Assembly: GCF_009789675.1 (NCBI RefSeq)
Contig: NZ_CP046916.1
Span: forward strand, 62,001 to 126,000
Reading direction: 5' to 3'
Origin: Paraburkholderia acidisoli
GTDB taxonomy: Bacteria; Pseudomonadota; Gammaproteobacteria; Burkholderiales; Burkholderiaceae
DNA: 64,000 bases
Shown: in pieces, positions 50,018 through 58,952 of the stretch
How the letters are laid out: each line of letters begins with the position of its first letter
Numbering within the stretch: the stretch's first letter is position 1
The notes under the pieces: model-generated
The model's database searches: none
Told to the model about the DNA's origin: nothing
What the model saw: only the letters and a program-made list of their open reading frames with translations
Position numbers and translations under genes: made by a program

Positions 50018-51070
50018 TCACGACCGCGCAGGCGCCGCGGCGCTCCGTCGCGCCGCCTTGCCGCCACCCGCGCGCGCCGCGCCGCGTCGGCCCGTGAGCA
50101 CGGTCTGGACGATCACGGCCGCGAGCAGGAACGCGCCGCTCGCGAGGTTCTGGTAATACGGGCTCAACGTGCCGACCTGATTGATGACGTTGTCGATCAC
50201 GCCGAGCAGCAACACACCCGCGAGCGGCCCGGCCATCGTCCCCACGCCGCCCGTGAGCAACACGCCGCCGATCACCGCCGCGGCGATCGACTGCAATTCG
50301 TAGCCCGTCCCCGCCGCCGACAAACCGGAATCGAGGTGCGACGCGAGCAGCGCGCCCGACAGGCCGGCCAGCGCTCCCGACAAGCCGTACGCGAGAACCT
50401 TCACGCGCTCAACGCGCACGCCCAGCATGCGCGCCGCCTCCTCGTTGCCGCCAATCGCGAAGATCGCCGCGCCGAAACGCGTGTGATTGAGCAGCACCGC
50501 GCCGAGCCCATAGACCACGACCAGCACCCAGATCAGATTGCTGATGCCGAAAATCGAGCCATTGGCGATACGCGTGAAGAAGCCGGGGTTCGCGATCAGC
50601 AGATCCTGGCTCGCGAGCACGAGCGCCAAACCCTTGAGCCCGAGCAAGGCCGCGAGCGTGACGATGAACGGCGCCATGCGCGCCCGCGCGATCAGCAGAC
50701 CATTGCCGATGCCGATGACAAAACCCGCCGCCACCGGCGCGAGCATCGCCGCGCCCCAGCCGTAGGGCGCGGCATAGGCGGCGATCACGGTGCCGAGCCC
50801 CACCATCGAGCCGACCGACAGATCGAAGCCGCCCAGAATGATGACGAGACTTTGTCCCACGGCGACGAGCCCGAGGAACGCGCTGTTCGAGACGATATCC
50901 GCGAGATTCGAGGGGCGCAGGAAGTCGGGGAACACGCCGCCCGCGATCAGCGCGACGACCACGAGCATCGCGATCGCGCCGCGCGACTGCACGAGCGCGA
51001 TCAGCTGCGCGCGCCGGTTCGCGGCGGGCGCGGCCGTCGGATCCGCGTTGGAAGAGGTCACGTTGGCCAT
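50018..51070 (-). CDS. Sugar ABC transporter permease, YjfF-like
   Basis: A 350-residue BPD_transp_2 permease with eight to ten hydrophobic helices and the family loop IGGNEEAARMLGVRVERVKVL that contacts the ATPase. It follows the other permease by 4 bp. Order and similarity match the E. coli galactofuranose system YtfQ-YtfR-YtfT-YjfF. The Pro/Ala/Arg-rich C-terminus is dispensable-looking. Confidence 0.88.
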   Translation of the reverse strand: MANVTSSNADPTAAPAANRRAQLIALVQSRGAIAMLVVVALIAGGVFPDFLRPSNLADIVSNSAFLGLVAVGQSLVIILGGFDLSVGSMVGLGTVIAAYAAPYGWGAAMLAPVAAGFVIGIGNGLLIARARMAPFIVTLAALLGLKGLALVLASQDLLIANPGFFTRIANGSIFGISNLIWVLVVVYGLGAVLLNHTRFGAAIFAIGGNEEAARMLGVRVERVKVLAYGLSGALAGLSGALLASHLDSGLSAAGTGYELQSIAAAVIGGVLLTGGVGTMAGPLAGVLLLGVIDNVINQVGTLSPYYQNLASGAFLLAAVIVQTVLTGRRGAARAGGGKAARRSAAAPARS

Positions 51071-51074
51071 CGCT

Positions 51075-52103
51075 TCAAGCTCCCGAGCGTTGCAGATACA
51101 GCGCGACGACGATAAACACGGCCTTGAGGATCTGCGCGTAAGTAAAGCTGATGTTGTTCATGATGAAGCTCGCGTCGAGGACCTGCAGCAGCAGCACGCC
51201 GAACACCGCGCCGACGATCGAGATGCGGCCGCCCGAGAGCGGGGTGCCGCCGATCACCGAGGCGGCGATCGCGTCGAGTTCGAAATTCACGCCCACGTAG
51301 TTCGGGTCCGAGGCGCCGAGCCGCGACGAGGCGAACAGACCGGCCAGCCCGGCGAGCGTGCCGCTCACGGCGTAGACGAGAAACAGCGTGCGCCGCACCG
51401 GAATGCCGGCAAGAAACGCCGCGCCGCGGCTCGCGCCGACCAGGATCGCGTAGCGCCCGAAGGTCGTGCGCCGCACCACGAATGCCACGACCGCCGCGAG
51501 TGCGAGCGCGATCAGCATGATGATCGGCACCGGGCCGACCGTGCCCGCGCCGAGCAGATCGAACGCCGGTGCGTCGGGCAGATTCACGCGCGAGCCGCCA
51601 AGCAGCGCCTGCGCCAGCCCGCGTGCGGCCACCAGCAAGGCGAGGCCGGAAATCAGCGGATCGATGGCGAGCACCGCGACGAGGAAGCCGTTCCACAAGC
51701 CCACCAGCGCGCCCACCGCGACCGAGCCGACCAGCGCCGGGCCGATGCCGTAAGGCAGGAACACGGCGACCGAAGCGCTGGCGAGCGCCATCACCGAGCC
51801 GACCGAGAGGTCGATACCGCGCGTGGCGATCGCGAGATTCTGGCCGAGCGCGATCAGCACGATCGGCGCGGCTTCGAACAGCAGGCTGCGCGCGGCGAAC
51901 GGATTCGAAAAGCCCGGCGTCACGATCAGATTGAACACGACGAGCGCCGCGAGCGCGAAGTACACGCTGTGCTCGCGCAGCACGGTGCGCCAGGCGCCGC
52001 CACCGCCCGGATTCGTGGATTGCGGCGACCGCGGAGATTGCGGCGCCTGCGGAGGTGTCGAGGGGCTCAAGCGTTCCTCGTTGGTTTCGAGATTGATCGC
52101 CAT
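51075..52103 (-). CDS. Sugar ABC transporter permease, YtfT-like
   Basis: A 342-residue RbsC-type permease (ATRGIDLSVGSVMALASASV, VGASRGAAFLAGIPVRRTLF, SVIGGTPLSGGR). About 40 polar residues precede the first helix. Second permease of the pair, 42 bp after the ATPase gene. Confidence 0.88.
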   Translation of the reverse strand: MAINLETNEERLSPSTPPQAPQSPRSPQSTNPGGGGAWRTVLREHSVYFALAALVVFNLIVTPGFSNPFAARSLLFEAAPIVLIALGQNLAIATRGIDLSVGSVMALASASVAVFLPYGIGPALVGSVAVGALVGLWNGFLVAVLAIDPLISGLALLVAARGLAQALLGGSRVNLPDAPAFDLLGAGTVGPVPIIMLIALALAAVVAFVVRRTTFGRYAILVGASRGAAFLAGIPVRRTLFLVYAVSGTLAGLAGLFASSRLGASDPNYVGVNFELDAIAASVIGGTPLSGGRISIVGAVFGVLLLQVLDASFIMNNISFTYAQILKAVFIVVALYLQRSGA

Positions 52104-52145
52104 CGGAACGGTCGTCGAGTGAGGCCGGTTTCGCGAGCGGCCCGT

Positions 52146-53756
52146 TCAGGCCTTGTCCGCGCCGGCCGGGTTGCGGGTTGCGCCGACGTCGCGGGTTGCG
52201 CTCACGTCGCGGCTGTCGTTGGCGTCGCCGGCCAGCACGGCCAGCACGTCGTCGGGGTTGGCGCCCGCCGTCGGCATGCCGCCTTGCGTCGCGCCCTCGT
52301 TGAGCACCACGAGGCGGTCGGTCAGCGCGAGCAGTTCTTCCATTTCGGACGACGTGACCACGACGGCGAGCCCGTCGCGCGCGAGTTCCTGCACCACGCG
52401 ATGCACTTCTTCCTTCGCGCCCACGTCGATGCCGCGCGTGGGATCGTCGAGCAGCAGCACGGTGGGTTGCGTGGAAAGGCAGCGCGCGATCAGCGCCTTC
52501 TGCTGGTTGCCGCCCGAGAGTGTGGTGATGAGCGCGTTCGGGCCGGCCGTCTTGATGCCGAGCCGTTCGATCGCCTCGCGCACGACCTGCGCTTCCTTCG
52601 CGCGCGAAATGAAGCCGAAGCGCGAGATGCGCGGCAGCAGACTCGCGACGATGTTCTCGCCCACCGACAAGCGCGGGAAGATGCCTTCCGAGCGGCGGTC
52701 TTCGGAGAGGAACGCGAGACCGCGCGCGATCGAACGCGCCGGCGTGGCATGCGTGAGCGCGCGCCCTGCGATATCGACATCGCCCGCATCGGCCTTCTGC
52801 GCGCCGAAGATCGTCTTGAACGTTTCCGTGCGGCCCGAGCCGAGCAGACCGGCCAGTCCGACAATTTCCTTGCGCGCGACCTTGAGCGACACGTCGCGCA
52901 CGCGGTTGCCCCATTGCAAACGGTCGACCGCGAGCGCGGGCGCGGCGTCGGCGGTGTCGGCGCTGCCCGAACGCTCGGTCCAGGCGTGTTCGCCCGAGCT
53001 TTCGCGGCCGAGCATCGCGGCGATCAACGCGGCGCGCGGCAATTCTTCGGGCGTGCCCGTGCGCACCACGGCGCCGTCGCGCATCACCGTGAATCGATCG
53101 CAGAGCCGGTAGCACTCGGAAAGCCGGTGGCTCACGAACAGCAGCGCGATGCCTTCCGCGCGCAGCCGGTCCACCACGTCGAACAACACGTCGACTTCCG
53201 CGCTGCTGAGCGCCGACGTGGGTTCGTCGAGAATCAACACGCGCGCGCCGAGCGACACGCCGCGCGCGAGCGACACCATCTGCTGCGCGCCAAGCCCCAG
53301 CGAACCGAGCCGCGCCGCCGGATCGACGGACAGGCGGTAGCGCTGCACGATCTCGGCGGCACGCTCCAGCATGCGCTTGCGATCGACGAGCACGCCAAAG
53401 CGCTTGGGCTCGTGACACAGAAAAATATTGTCGGCGACGCTGCGCTCGGGAATCAGGTTGATTTCCTGATACACGGCGCACACGCCCGCGTTCTGCGCGC
53501 CGCGCGGGCTGTCGAACGTGACGCTCTTGCCGTCGAGCGTGAGCGCGCCGGTATCGGGCTGATGAAACCCGGTCAGCACCTTGATGAGCGTCGATTTCCC
53601 GGCGCCGTTCTCGCCGACGAGGCCGTGCACCTCGCCCGCGCGCAGCGTGAGCGACACGTCGCGCAGCGCGCGCACCACGCCGAAAGTCCTGGAAACACCG
53701 CGCGTTTCGAGCACGGCGCGCGGCGTGGCGGAGGAGGTGGCGGCGCTCGTCGTCAT
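52146..53756 (-). CDS. Sugar ABC transporter ATPase, YtfR-like
   Basis: A 536-residue two-domain ATPase. N-terminal domain: Walker A GENGAGKST, a degenerate signature LGLGAQQ and Walker B VLILDEPTSALS. C-terminal domain: signature LSGGNQQK and Walker B VLLLDDPTRGIDVG but no Walker A (GLLGSGRTE), as usual for this family. A short Asp/Thr/Arg repeat (SRDVSATRDVGATRN) lies at the C-terminus. 14 bp after the binding-protein gene. Confidence 0.9.
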   Translation of the reverse strand: MTTSAATSSATPRAVLETRGVSRTFGVVRALRDVSLTLRAGEVHGLVGENGAGKSTLIKVLTGFHQPDTGALTLDGKSVTFDSPRGAQNAGVCAVYQEINLIPERSVADNIFLCHEPKRFGVLVDRKRMLERAAEIVQRYRLSVDPAARLGSLGLGAQQMVSLARGVSLGARVLILDEPTSALSSAEVDVLFDVVDRLRAEGIALLFVSHRLSECYRLCDRFTVMRDGAVVRTGTPEELPRAALIAAMLGRESSGEHAWTERSGSADTADAAPALAVDRLQWGNRVRDVSLKVARKEIVGLAGLLGSGRTETFKTIFGAQKADAGDVDIAGRALTHATPARSIARGLAFLSEDRRSEGIFPRLSVGENIVASLLPRISRFGFISRAKEAQVVREAIERLGIKTAGPNALITTLSGGNQQKALIARCLSTQPTVLLLDDPTRGIDVGAKEEVHRVVQELARDGLAVVVTSSEMEELLALTDRLVVLNEGATQGGMPTAGANPDDVLAVLAGDANDSRDVSATRDVGATRNPAGADKA

Positions 53757-53770
53757 CGTGTGGCCGCGGC

Positions 53771-54802
53771 TCAGTAGACCTTGCCCGCCGCGAGCGACTG
53801 CTTCGCGTTGGTCTTGTCGAAGAGTGCGTCGTCCATGATCTGCTTCTGCGGCACCGGCTTGCCCGCGAGGTAGTCTTCGAGCGACTTGAAGGCGAGCGGG
53901 CCGAAGCGCGGGTTCGTCTCCACGTCGGCGGCGACGGTGCCCTGGGCGATGCCGTTGACGATTTCCTTGGTGCCGTCGATCGACACGATCGTCACGCCCT
54001 TGAGCTTGCCGGCCTGGCGCAGCGCCGTGATCGCGCCGACCGTCATCGTGTCGGCGTGGGTGTAGACGGCGTTGACGTCCGGGTGCGCGAGCAGGATCTG
54101 CTCCATCACCTTCTGCGCTTCGGTCGTCGACCAGTTGGCCGTTTGCGCCGCAGCGATCTTCATGTTCGGGTACGCCTTCAGGCCGTTCGCGAAGCCGTCG
54201 GTGCGCTGGCTTTCCACCGTGTTGCCGTAGCCGCCCTGGATTTCGGCGATAACCGCCTTGCCGCCCGTGGCGTCGGCGAGCGCCTTGGCCGCGCGTTCGC
54301 CCTGCTTGTAGAAGTCGGAGCCGAGGAAGGTGATGAAGTCGTCGCAGACCGTGCCCGCCGTCTGACGGTCGATCGTCACGACCGGAATGCCCTTGGCGCG
54401 CGCCTGCGCGAACGCCGGTTGCAGGCCGGTCGAGTCGTTCGGCGCGACGATCAGCGCTTCGGCGCCCTGATTGATCATGCTTTCGATGTCGGCGACCTGC
54501 TTCGCCTGGTTCGCGTTGGCGTTCGTGTAGAGCAGGCGTTTGACGCCCGCGGCCTTGGCGGCGGCGCGCACGGAGGCGGTTTCGGTCGCGCGGAACGGAT
54601 TCTGTTCGTTCTCCGACTGCGAGAAGCCCACCACCATGTCGCTGAGCTTCTTGCCGCCCGGCTTGGCGATCGTGCAGGTTTCGTTGGAGTTCGACTGGAC
54701 CTTCTGCGCGCCGCTGTCCTGCGCGTAAGCGCTGGCGGCGAACGCGCTGGCGACGCACAGGCCGGCAGCGAGGAAGGCGGACTGAATACGATGATGACGC
54801 AT
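53771..54802 (-). CDS. Periplasmic sugar-binding protein, YtfQ-like
   Basis: A 343-residue precursor; ATG at 54802 with CGGAG upstream. Signal peptide ends SAYA (about residue 27). The mature protein reads like YtfQ (MVVGFSQSENEQNPFRATET, EALIVAPNDSTGLQPAF, VVTIDRQTAGTVC, EIQGGYGNTVESQRTDGFA, IVSIDGTKEIV). YtfQ binds galactofuranose; related Burkholderiales proteins may bind arabinofuranose. First gene of the transport operon. Confidence 0.88.
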   Translation of the reverse strand: MRHHRIQSAFLAAGLCVASAFAASAYAQDSGAQKVQSNSNETCTIAKPGGKKLSDMVVGFSQSENEQNPFRATETASVRAAAKAAGVKRLLYTNANANQAKQVADIESMINQGAEALIVAPNDSTGLQPAFAQARAKGIPVVTIDRQTAGTVCDDFITFLGSDFYKQGERAAKALADATGGKAVIAEIQGGYGNTVESQRTDGFANGLKAYPNMKIAAAQTANWSTTEAQKVMEQILLAHPDVNAVYTHADTMTVGAITALRQAGKLKGVTIVSIDGTKEIVNGIAQGTVAADVETNPRFGPLAFKSLEDYLAGKPVPQKQIMDDALFDKTNAKQSLAAGKVY

Positions 54803-54925
54803 GGCTGTCTCCGTGAGTGACATATACGGTGCGGGTTCCACACCCGCCCTGGGTCTTGTTTTCTTTCTTCAATGCCCCGGAGCACTGCGCCACGCACTGC
54901 GCCGGATTATTACGGCCACTGCTCA

Positions 54926-54937
54926 ACTAATATTACC
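54926..54937. promoter_or_regulatory. Candidate LacI operator before the transport operon
   Basis: ACTAATATTACC lies in the 137-bp gap between the LacI stop and the ytfQ-like start. It shares ACTAATA with sites at 56115 and 56202. Confidence 0.45.
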
Positions 54938-54939
54938 AG

Positions 54940-56028
54940 TCAATTTTCACCAATATTAATGAGGGTATTCACGGGGTCGGCGCTGCTTGGCGCGCACACC
55001 GAGGTACGCTCGATGAGCGGTCCGTCGAGCTTCACGGTGCGGCGGCGCACGGGCGCGCCCGCGTCGCGGTTCTGCTCTTCCTGGAGCAGCGTCTCCACGG
55101 CCCAGCGGCCGAGTTCGTAGTTGGGCAGCACCACGGTCGTGAGCGGCGGATGCGTGTGGCGCGCGATTTCCTGGTCGTCGTAACCCATCACCGACACGTC
55201 TTCAGGCACGCGCAGCCCGAGCTGCTTGAGCGCTTCGATCGCACCGATCGCCGTGAGGTCGTTCGCGCAGAAAATGGCCGTGGGCGGATTGGGCTCGCGC
55301 ATGAGCGACAGCGTGAGTTCGAAGCCTTTGCCTGAACTCCAGTCGCCGTCGCGCACGAGGCGTTCGTCGTACAACAAATCGGCCGTGGCGAGCGCCTGCC
55401 GATAGCCCTTGAGACGGTCCTTCGCCGCGTCCTGCCACGTTTCGCCGTTGATGAAACCGATGCGCCGGTGCCCCGCCTCGATCAGATATTCCGTGGCGGT
55501 GTGGCCGCCCGCCACCTCGGCCGGCACGACCGAAGAGAGCGCGTGGTCCGACGCGTAGCAGTTGAGCAGCACGGCCGGCACCTTGAGCAGCGCGGGCGGC
55601 ACCGTGACGCGGCGGGTGTAGACGGTGGCGTAGATCACGCCTAGCACGTTCGGCATGAGGAGCGTCTGCAGCACGTGCTGCTCCATTTGCGCGTTGCCGT
55701 GGGTCGAGAACACGGCGAGCAGACAACCGTTGTTCCAGGCGGCGTCGCGCGCGCCGTCGATGCTCACCACGGGATGCGGGCTGGTCGAGACTTCGTCGGC
55801 GATATAGACGATCAGGTTGCGCTCGCCGGCCGGCGCGGGCGTTTGCGCGGCGCGCACGGTGAGCTGGTAGCCGAGCGACTGCGCCACGTCGTTGACCTTG
55901 CGGCGCGTGGCTTCGGAGAGTTTCGCGCCGACCGCGCCGTTGAGCACGAGCGACACCGTGGATTGCGACACGCCCGCGGCCTTCGCGATGTCGGTCATGG
56001 TGGGGCGGCGCTGGGTCGATTTTTTCAT
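54940..56028 (-). CDS. LacI-family regulator of the sugar transport genes
   Basis: A 362-residue LacI/GalR protein. HTH RPTMTDIAKAAGVSQSTVSL (about residues 8-27) with hinge helix TRRKVNDVAQSLGY, then a periplasmic-binding-protein-like effector domain (VLLNCYASDH, HRRIGFINGETWQDAAKDR, AIFCANDLTAIGAIEAL, VMGYDDQEIARHTHPPLTT). Same direction as the transport operon and divergent from the epimerase gene, so it can act on both. Confidence 0.9.
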   Translation of the reverse strand: MKKSTQRRPTMTDIAKAAGVSQSTVSLVLNGAVGAKLSEATRRKVNDVAQSLGYQLTVRAAQTPAPAGERNLIVYIADEVSTSPHPVVSIDGARDAAWNNGCLLAVFSTHGNAQMEQHVLQTLLMPNVLGVIYATVYTRRVTVPPALLKVPAVLLNCYASDHALSSVVPAEVAGGHTATEYLIEAGHRRIGFINGETWQDAAKDRLKGYRQALATADLLYDERLVRDGDWSSGKGFELTLSLMREPNPPTAIFCANDLTAIGAIEALKQLGLRVPEDVSVMGYDDQEIARHTHPPLTTVVLPNYELGRWAVETLLQEEQNRDAGAPVRRRTVKLDGPLIERTSVCAPSSADPVNTLINIGEN

Positions 56029-56115
56029 CGGTATGAGAGCTGGCGATCAGCGGTGCACTAAGACTGTGGACGCGCTGCGCGGTCGGATGCCGCGCTGTTG
56101 GGCCGAAGCGTAGCA

Positions 56116-56209
56116 CTAATAATTAGCATCATCAATTGACGTATGTCGCTATTTTTTTACCTCGGCTGCAACGTACTTATCGGTCTATATTAACGATTAT
56201 TAGTAATAA
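56116..56209. promoter_or_regulatory. Two AT-rich palindromes between LacI and epimerase genes
   Basis: CTAAT-A-ATTAG (56116-56126) and TTATTA-G-TAATAA (56197-56209) are palindromes about 80 bp apart in the divergent region, and share ACTAATAAT. This spacing would suit looping by a LacI tetramer or dimer pair. Confidence 0.55.
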
Positions 56210-56234
56210 ATTCGTTAGACAGGAGGATGCCCTG

Positions 56235-57302
56235 TTGACCCCCCGCCCGACCGCTCCCCAAGCTATTTCGCCGGCCGCCACGCCATCGTCCCCGTCGCAT
56301 TCGGGCGCGGCGCCCGAGCCTTTCGACGCCGCCGCGCTCGACGACGGCCAGCTGGTCACGCTCACCCACGGCAATGCGCGCGTGCTCGTCGCGCCGCACG
56401 TGGGCGGTTCGATCGCGGCGTTCTACGACGAAAACGGCGGCGCAGGAATGGAAGCGCCGTTCCACTGGCTGCGCCCCGCCACGCGCGCGGCGATCGACGC
56501 CCGCGATCCGCTCGGCATGGCGAGTTTCCCGCTGATGCCGTATTGCAACCGTATCCGCGACGGACGTTTTCGCTTCGAAGGCGAGATGATCGACCTGCCG
56601 AGCGGCACCGGCCAGTTGCGCCACGCGCTGCACGGCCATGCATGGCGCCGGCCGTGGACGGTGGAAGCGCGCACGGAAAATTCGCTCACGCTGCATTTCC
56701 TGCACGAGCCCGACACCGGGCACGGCGCCGCGCACGACGCGGCGCCCGGTGGCAAAGGCTGGCCGTTCCGTTACGAAGCGCGTCAGCACATCGTCCTCGA
56801 CGACACCGGCCTGAGCGTGCGGCTCTGGGCGCGCAACCTGGCCACGCGGCCGATGCCGTTCGGCTTCGGCCATCATCCGTACTATCCGCGCACCCCCGGC
56901 ACGCGCATTGCCGCGCGGGTGCGCGCGATGTGGGAAATCGACGCCGAGGTGCTGCCGGTCTCGCTCAACGCGCATCCGGCCGTCGATGCGCTCCAGGCCG
57001 GTCTCGTCCTCGACGATTTCGATCTCGATAACAATTTCTCCGGCTGGCGCCGCGAAGCGCTGATCGAATGGCCGCAGCACGCGCGCCGTCTCATGCTGCG
57101 CGCGAGCGCGCCGCTCGACTTTTTCGTGCTGTTCAGCCCGCCCGACATTCCGTACTTCTGCGCGGAGCCGGTCAGCAATACGACGGACTGGCTCAATCTG
57201 ACGCACGCGGGCGCGGCCGAGCGCATCGACGTGGGCGGCACGGTACTCGCGCCGGGCGAGACCATCGAAGCGCAGCTCGCGTGGTTGCCGGAGCGCGGCT
57301 GA
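56235..57302 (+). CDS. Aldose 1-epimerase
   Basis: A 355-residue galactose-mutarotase-fold enzyme. The TTG at 56235 is preferred because AGGAGG lies eight bases before it. Key residues: NRIRDGRFRFEG, HALHGHAWRRPW with the catalytic His, and FGFGHHPYYPR, with Asp/Glu at LVLDDFDLDNNFSGW. It interconverts sugar anomers and fits the adjacent sugar transport genes. The first 40 residues are Pro/Ala-rich and unconserved-looking. Confidence 0.88.
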   Translation: MTPRPTAPQAISPAATPSSPSHSGAAPEPFDAAALDDGQLVTLTHGNARVLVAPHVGGSIAAFYDENGGAGMEAPFHWLRPATRAAIDARDPLGMASFPLMPYCNRIRDGRFRFEGEMIDLPSGTGQLRHALHGHAWRRPWTVEARTENSLTLHFLHEPDTGHGAAHDAAPGGKGWPFRYEARQHIVLDDTGLSVRLWARNLATRPMPFGFGHHPYYPRTPGTRIAARVRAMWEIDAEVLPVSLNAHPAVDALQAGLVLDDFDLDNNFSGWRREALIEWPQHARRLMLRASAPLDFFVLFSPPDIPYFCAEPVSNTTDWLNLTHAGAAERIDVGGTVLAPGETIEAQLAWLPERG

Positions 57303-57512
57303 CACCACGAGCGCGCCGCGCCGGTCCACGACCTGAAGACCAGCTCGGCGCTCTGCCGGCCCACCGCATTCGCGTGCGTCGGCTGAAACAGGCTGTTAGT
57401 TGCATCAAGCACGCCCCCGACCGCGCGCGCGGCAGTTAATATTCCTGATTGCCAGTACAGAAACAGCGGCCCGCCACGGCAGCCGCCTCATAACGACAAT
57501 CAGGAGACACTC

Positions 57513-58871
57513 ATGGACAGCCCGCGCGCCGTCGACGTCCAGACGTTCATCAACGAGCATCCGTTCTCGCCGTTCCAGTGGTTCATCTTCGCGATGTGCT
57601 TCGTTATCGTCCTGCTCGACGGTTTCGACACGGCCGCGATCGGTTTCATCGCGCCTTCGCTGCTCGGCGAATGGGGCATCGCCAAACCCGCGCTCGCGCC
57701 CGTGCTGAGCGCCGCGCTGTTCGGCCTGGCGTGCGGCGCACTCGCGTCCGGCCCGCTGTCCGACCGCATCGGACGCCGCACCATCCTGCTCGGCTCCGTG
57801 CTGCTGTTCGGCGTGGCGTGTCTCGCCTCGTCGTTTTCGTCGAGCATCGGCCAGCTCACCTGGCTGCGCTTCGTCACCGGCGTGGGCCTCGGCGCGGCCA
57901 TGCCCAACGCGGTCACGATGATGGGCGAGTTCTGCCCCGACCGCCGTCGCGCGACCGTCATCAACCTCATGTTCTGCGGCTTCCCGCTGGGCGCGGCGTG
58001 CGGCGGCTTTCTCGCCGCGTGGATGATCCCGCACTTCGGCTGGCGCAGCGTGCTCGTGCTCGGCGGCGTGACGCCGCTCGTGCTGGCCGTGCCGCTCTTC
58101 CTGCGCATGCCGGAATCGGTGCGCTATAGGGTCGCCAATCATCACCCGGCCGAGCGCATTCGCGCGGCGCTCGCGCGCATTTCGCCCGACGCCGCCCGCG
58201 CGCAGGTGTTCGCGATGAGCGAAAACGCGCCGCAGACGCAAGGCAAAGGCCTCGGGGTCGTGCTCTCGCCCGCCTATCTGATCGGCTCGGTGATGTTGTG
58301 GATCGCGTACTTCATGGGCCTCGTGATCTTCTACGCGTCGATCAACTGGATGCCGCTGCTGCTCAAGGACGCCGGCCTGACGCCCGCGAACGCCACGCTC
58401 GTTTCCGCGCTGTTCCCGCTCGGCGGCGTGGGCGCGGTGCTGTGCGGCGTGCTGATGGACCGCTTCAACGCGAACCGCATCATCGCCGTGTGCTATGCGC
58501 TCACCGCGCTGTCCGTGTGGGCGATCGGCCAGGCCGTGGGCAACGTGGGCGCGCTCGTGCTCGTGGTGTTCGTGGCCGGCGTGCTGATGAATACGGCGCA
58601 GTCGTCGCTGCCCGCGCTCGCGGCCGCGTTCTACCCAACGCAAGGGCGCGGCACGGGCGTCGCGTGGATGCTCGGCATCGGCCGCTTCGGCGGTATTGCG
58701 GGATCGTTTCTGGTGGCGGAATTGACGCGCCGCCACTTCACGTTCGCGGGCATCTTTTCGACGGTCGCCGTGGCCGGACTGATCGCTGGCGCGGCGTTGC
58801 TGATCAAGCAGGCCGCGCGGCCGCAGGAAAGCGGCAGCGACACGGCGAAAAAGGCCTCGTTCGGCCACTGA
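57513..58871 (+). CDS. AAHS-family MFS transporter
   Basis: A 452-residue symporter with AGGAG before its ATG. Motifs: MCFVIVLLDGFDTAAIGF, GPLSDRIGRRTILLG, LGAAMPNAVTMMGEFCPDRR, MPESVRYR, GTGVAWMLGIGRFGGIAG. It is a paralogue of the PcaK-like protein at 28255-29598. Aromatic or short acid uptake is likely; no catabolic gene is adjacent. The 210-bp gap before it may hold its promoter. Confidence 0.88.
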   Translation: MDSPRAVDVQTFINEHPFSPFQWFIFAMCFVIVLLDGFDTAAIGFIAPSLLGEWGIAKPALAPVLSAALFGLACGALASGPLSDRIGRRTILLGSVLLFGVACLASSFSSSIGQLTWLRFVTGVGLGAAMPNAVTMMGEFCPDRRRATVINLMFCGFPLGAACGGFLAAWMIPHFGWRSVLVLGGVTPLVLAVPLFLRMPESVRYRVANHHPAERIRAALARISPDAARAQVFAMSENAPQTQGKGLGVVLSPAYLIGSVMLWIAYFMGLVIFYASINWMPLLLKDAGLTPANATLVSALFPLGGVGAVLCGVLMDRFNANRIIAVCYALTALSVWAIGQAVGNVGALVLVVFVAGVLMNTAQSSLPALAAAFYPTQGRGTGVAWMLGIGRFGGIAGSFLVAELTRRHFTFAGIFSTVAVAGLIAGAALLIKQAARPQESGSDTAKKASFGH

Positions 58872-58952
58872 GGCCGGTTTGAATCGATCTTCGCCCGGGG
58901 TTCGCGGGCATCGCGCCGCGTGGGATCGCGGTGCGATGCGTCGATGCGTCGA

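Noticed and set aside
50790..53777. 995-codon plus-strand frame across the sugar transport operon
   Set aside because: The minus-strand genes here have complete ABC motifs; the plus frame is low-complexity shadow sequence.
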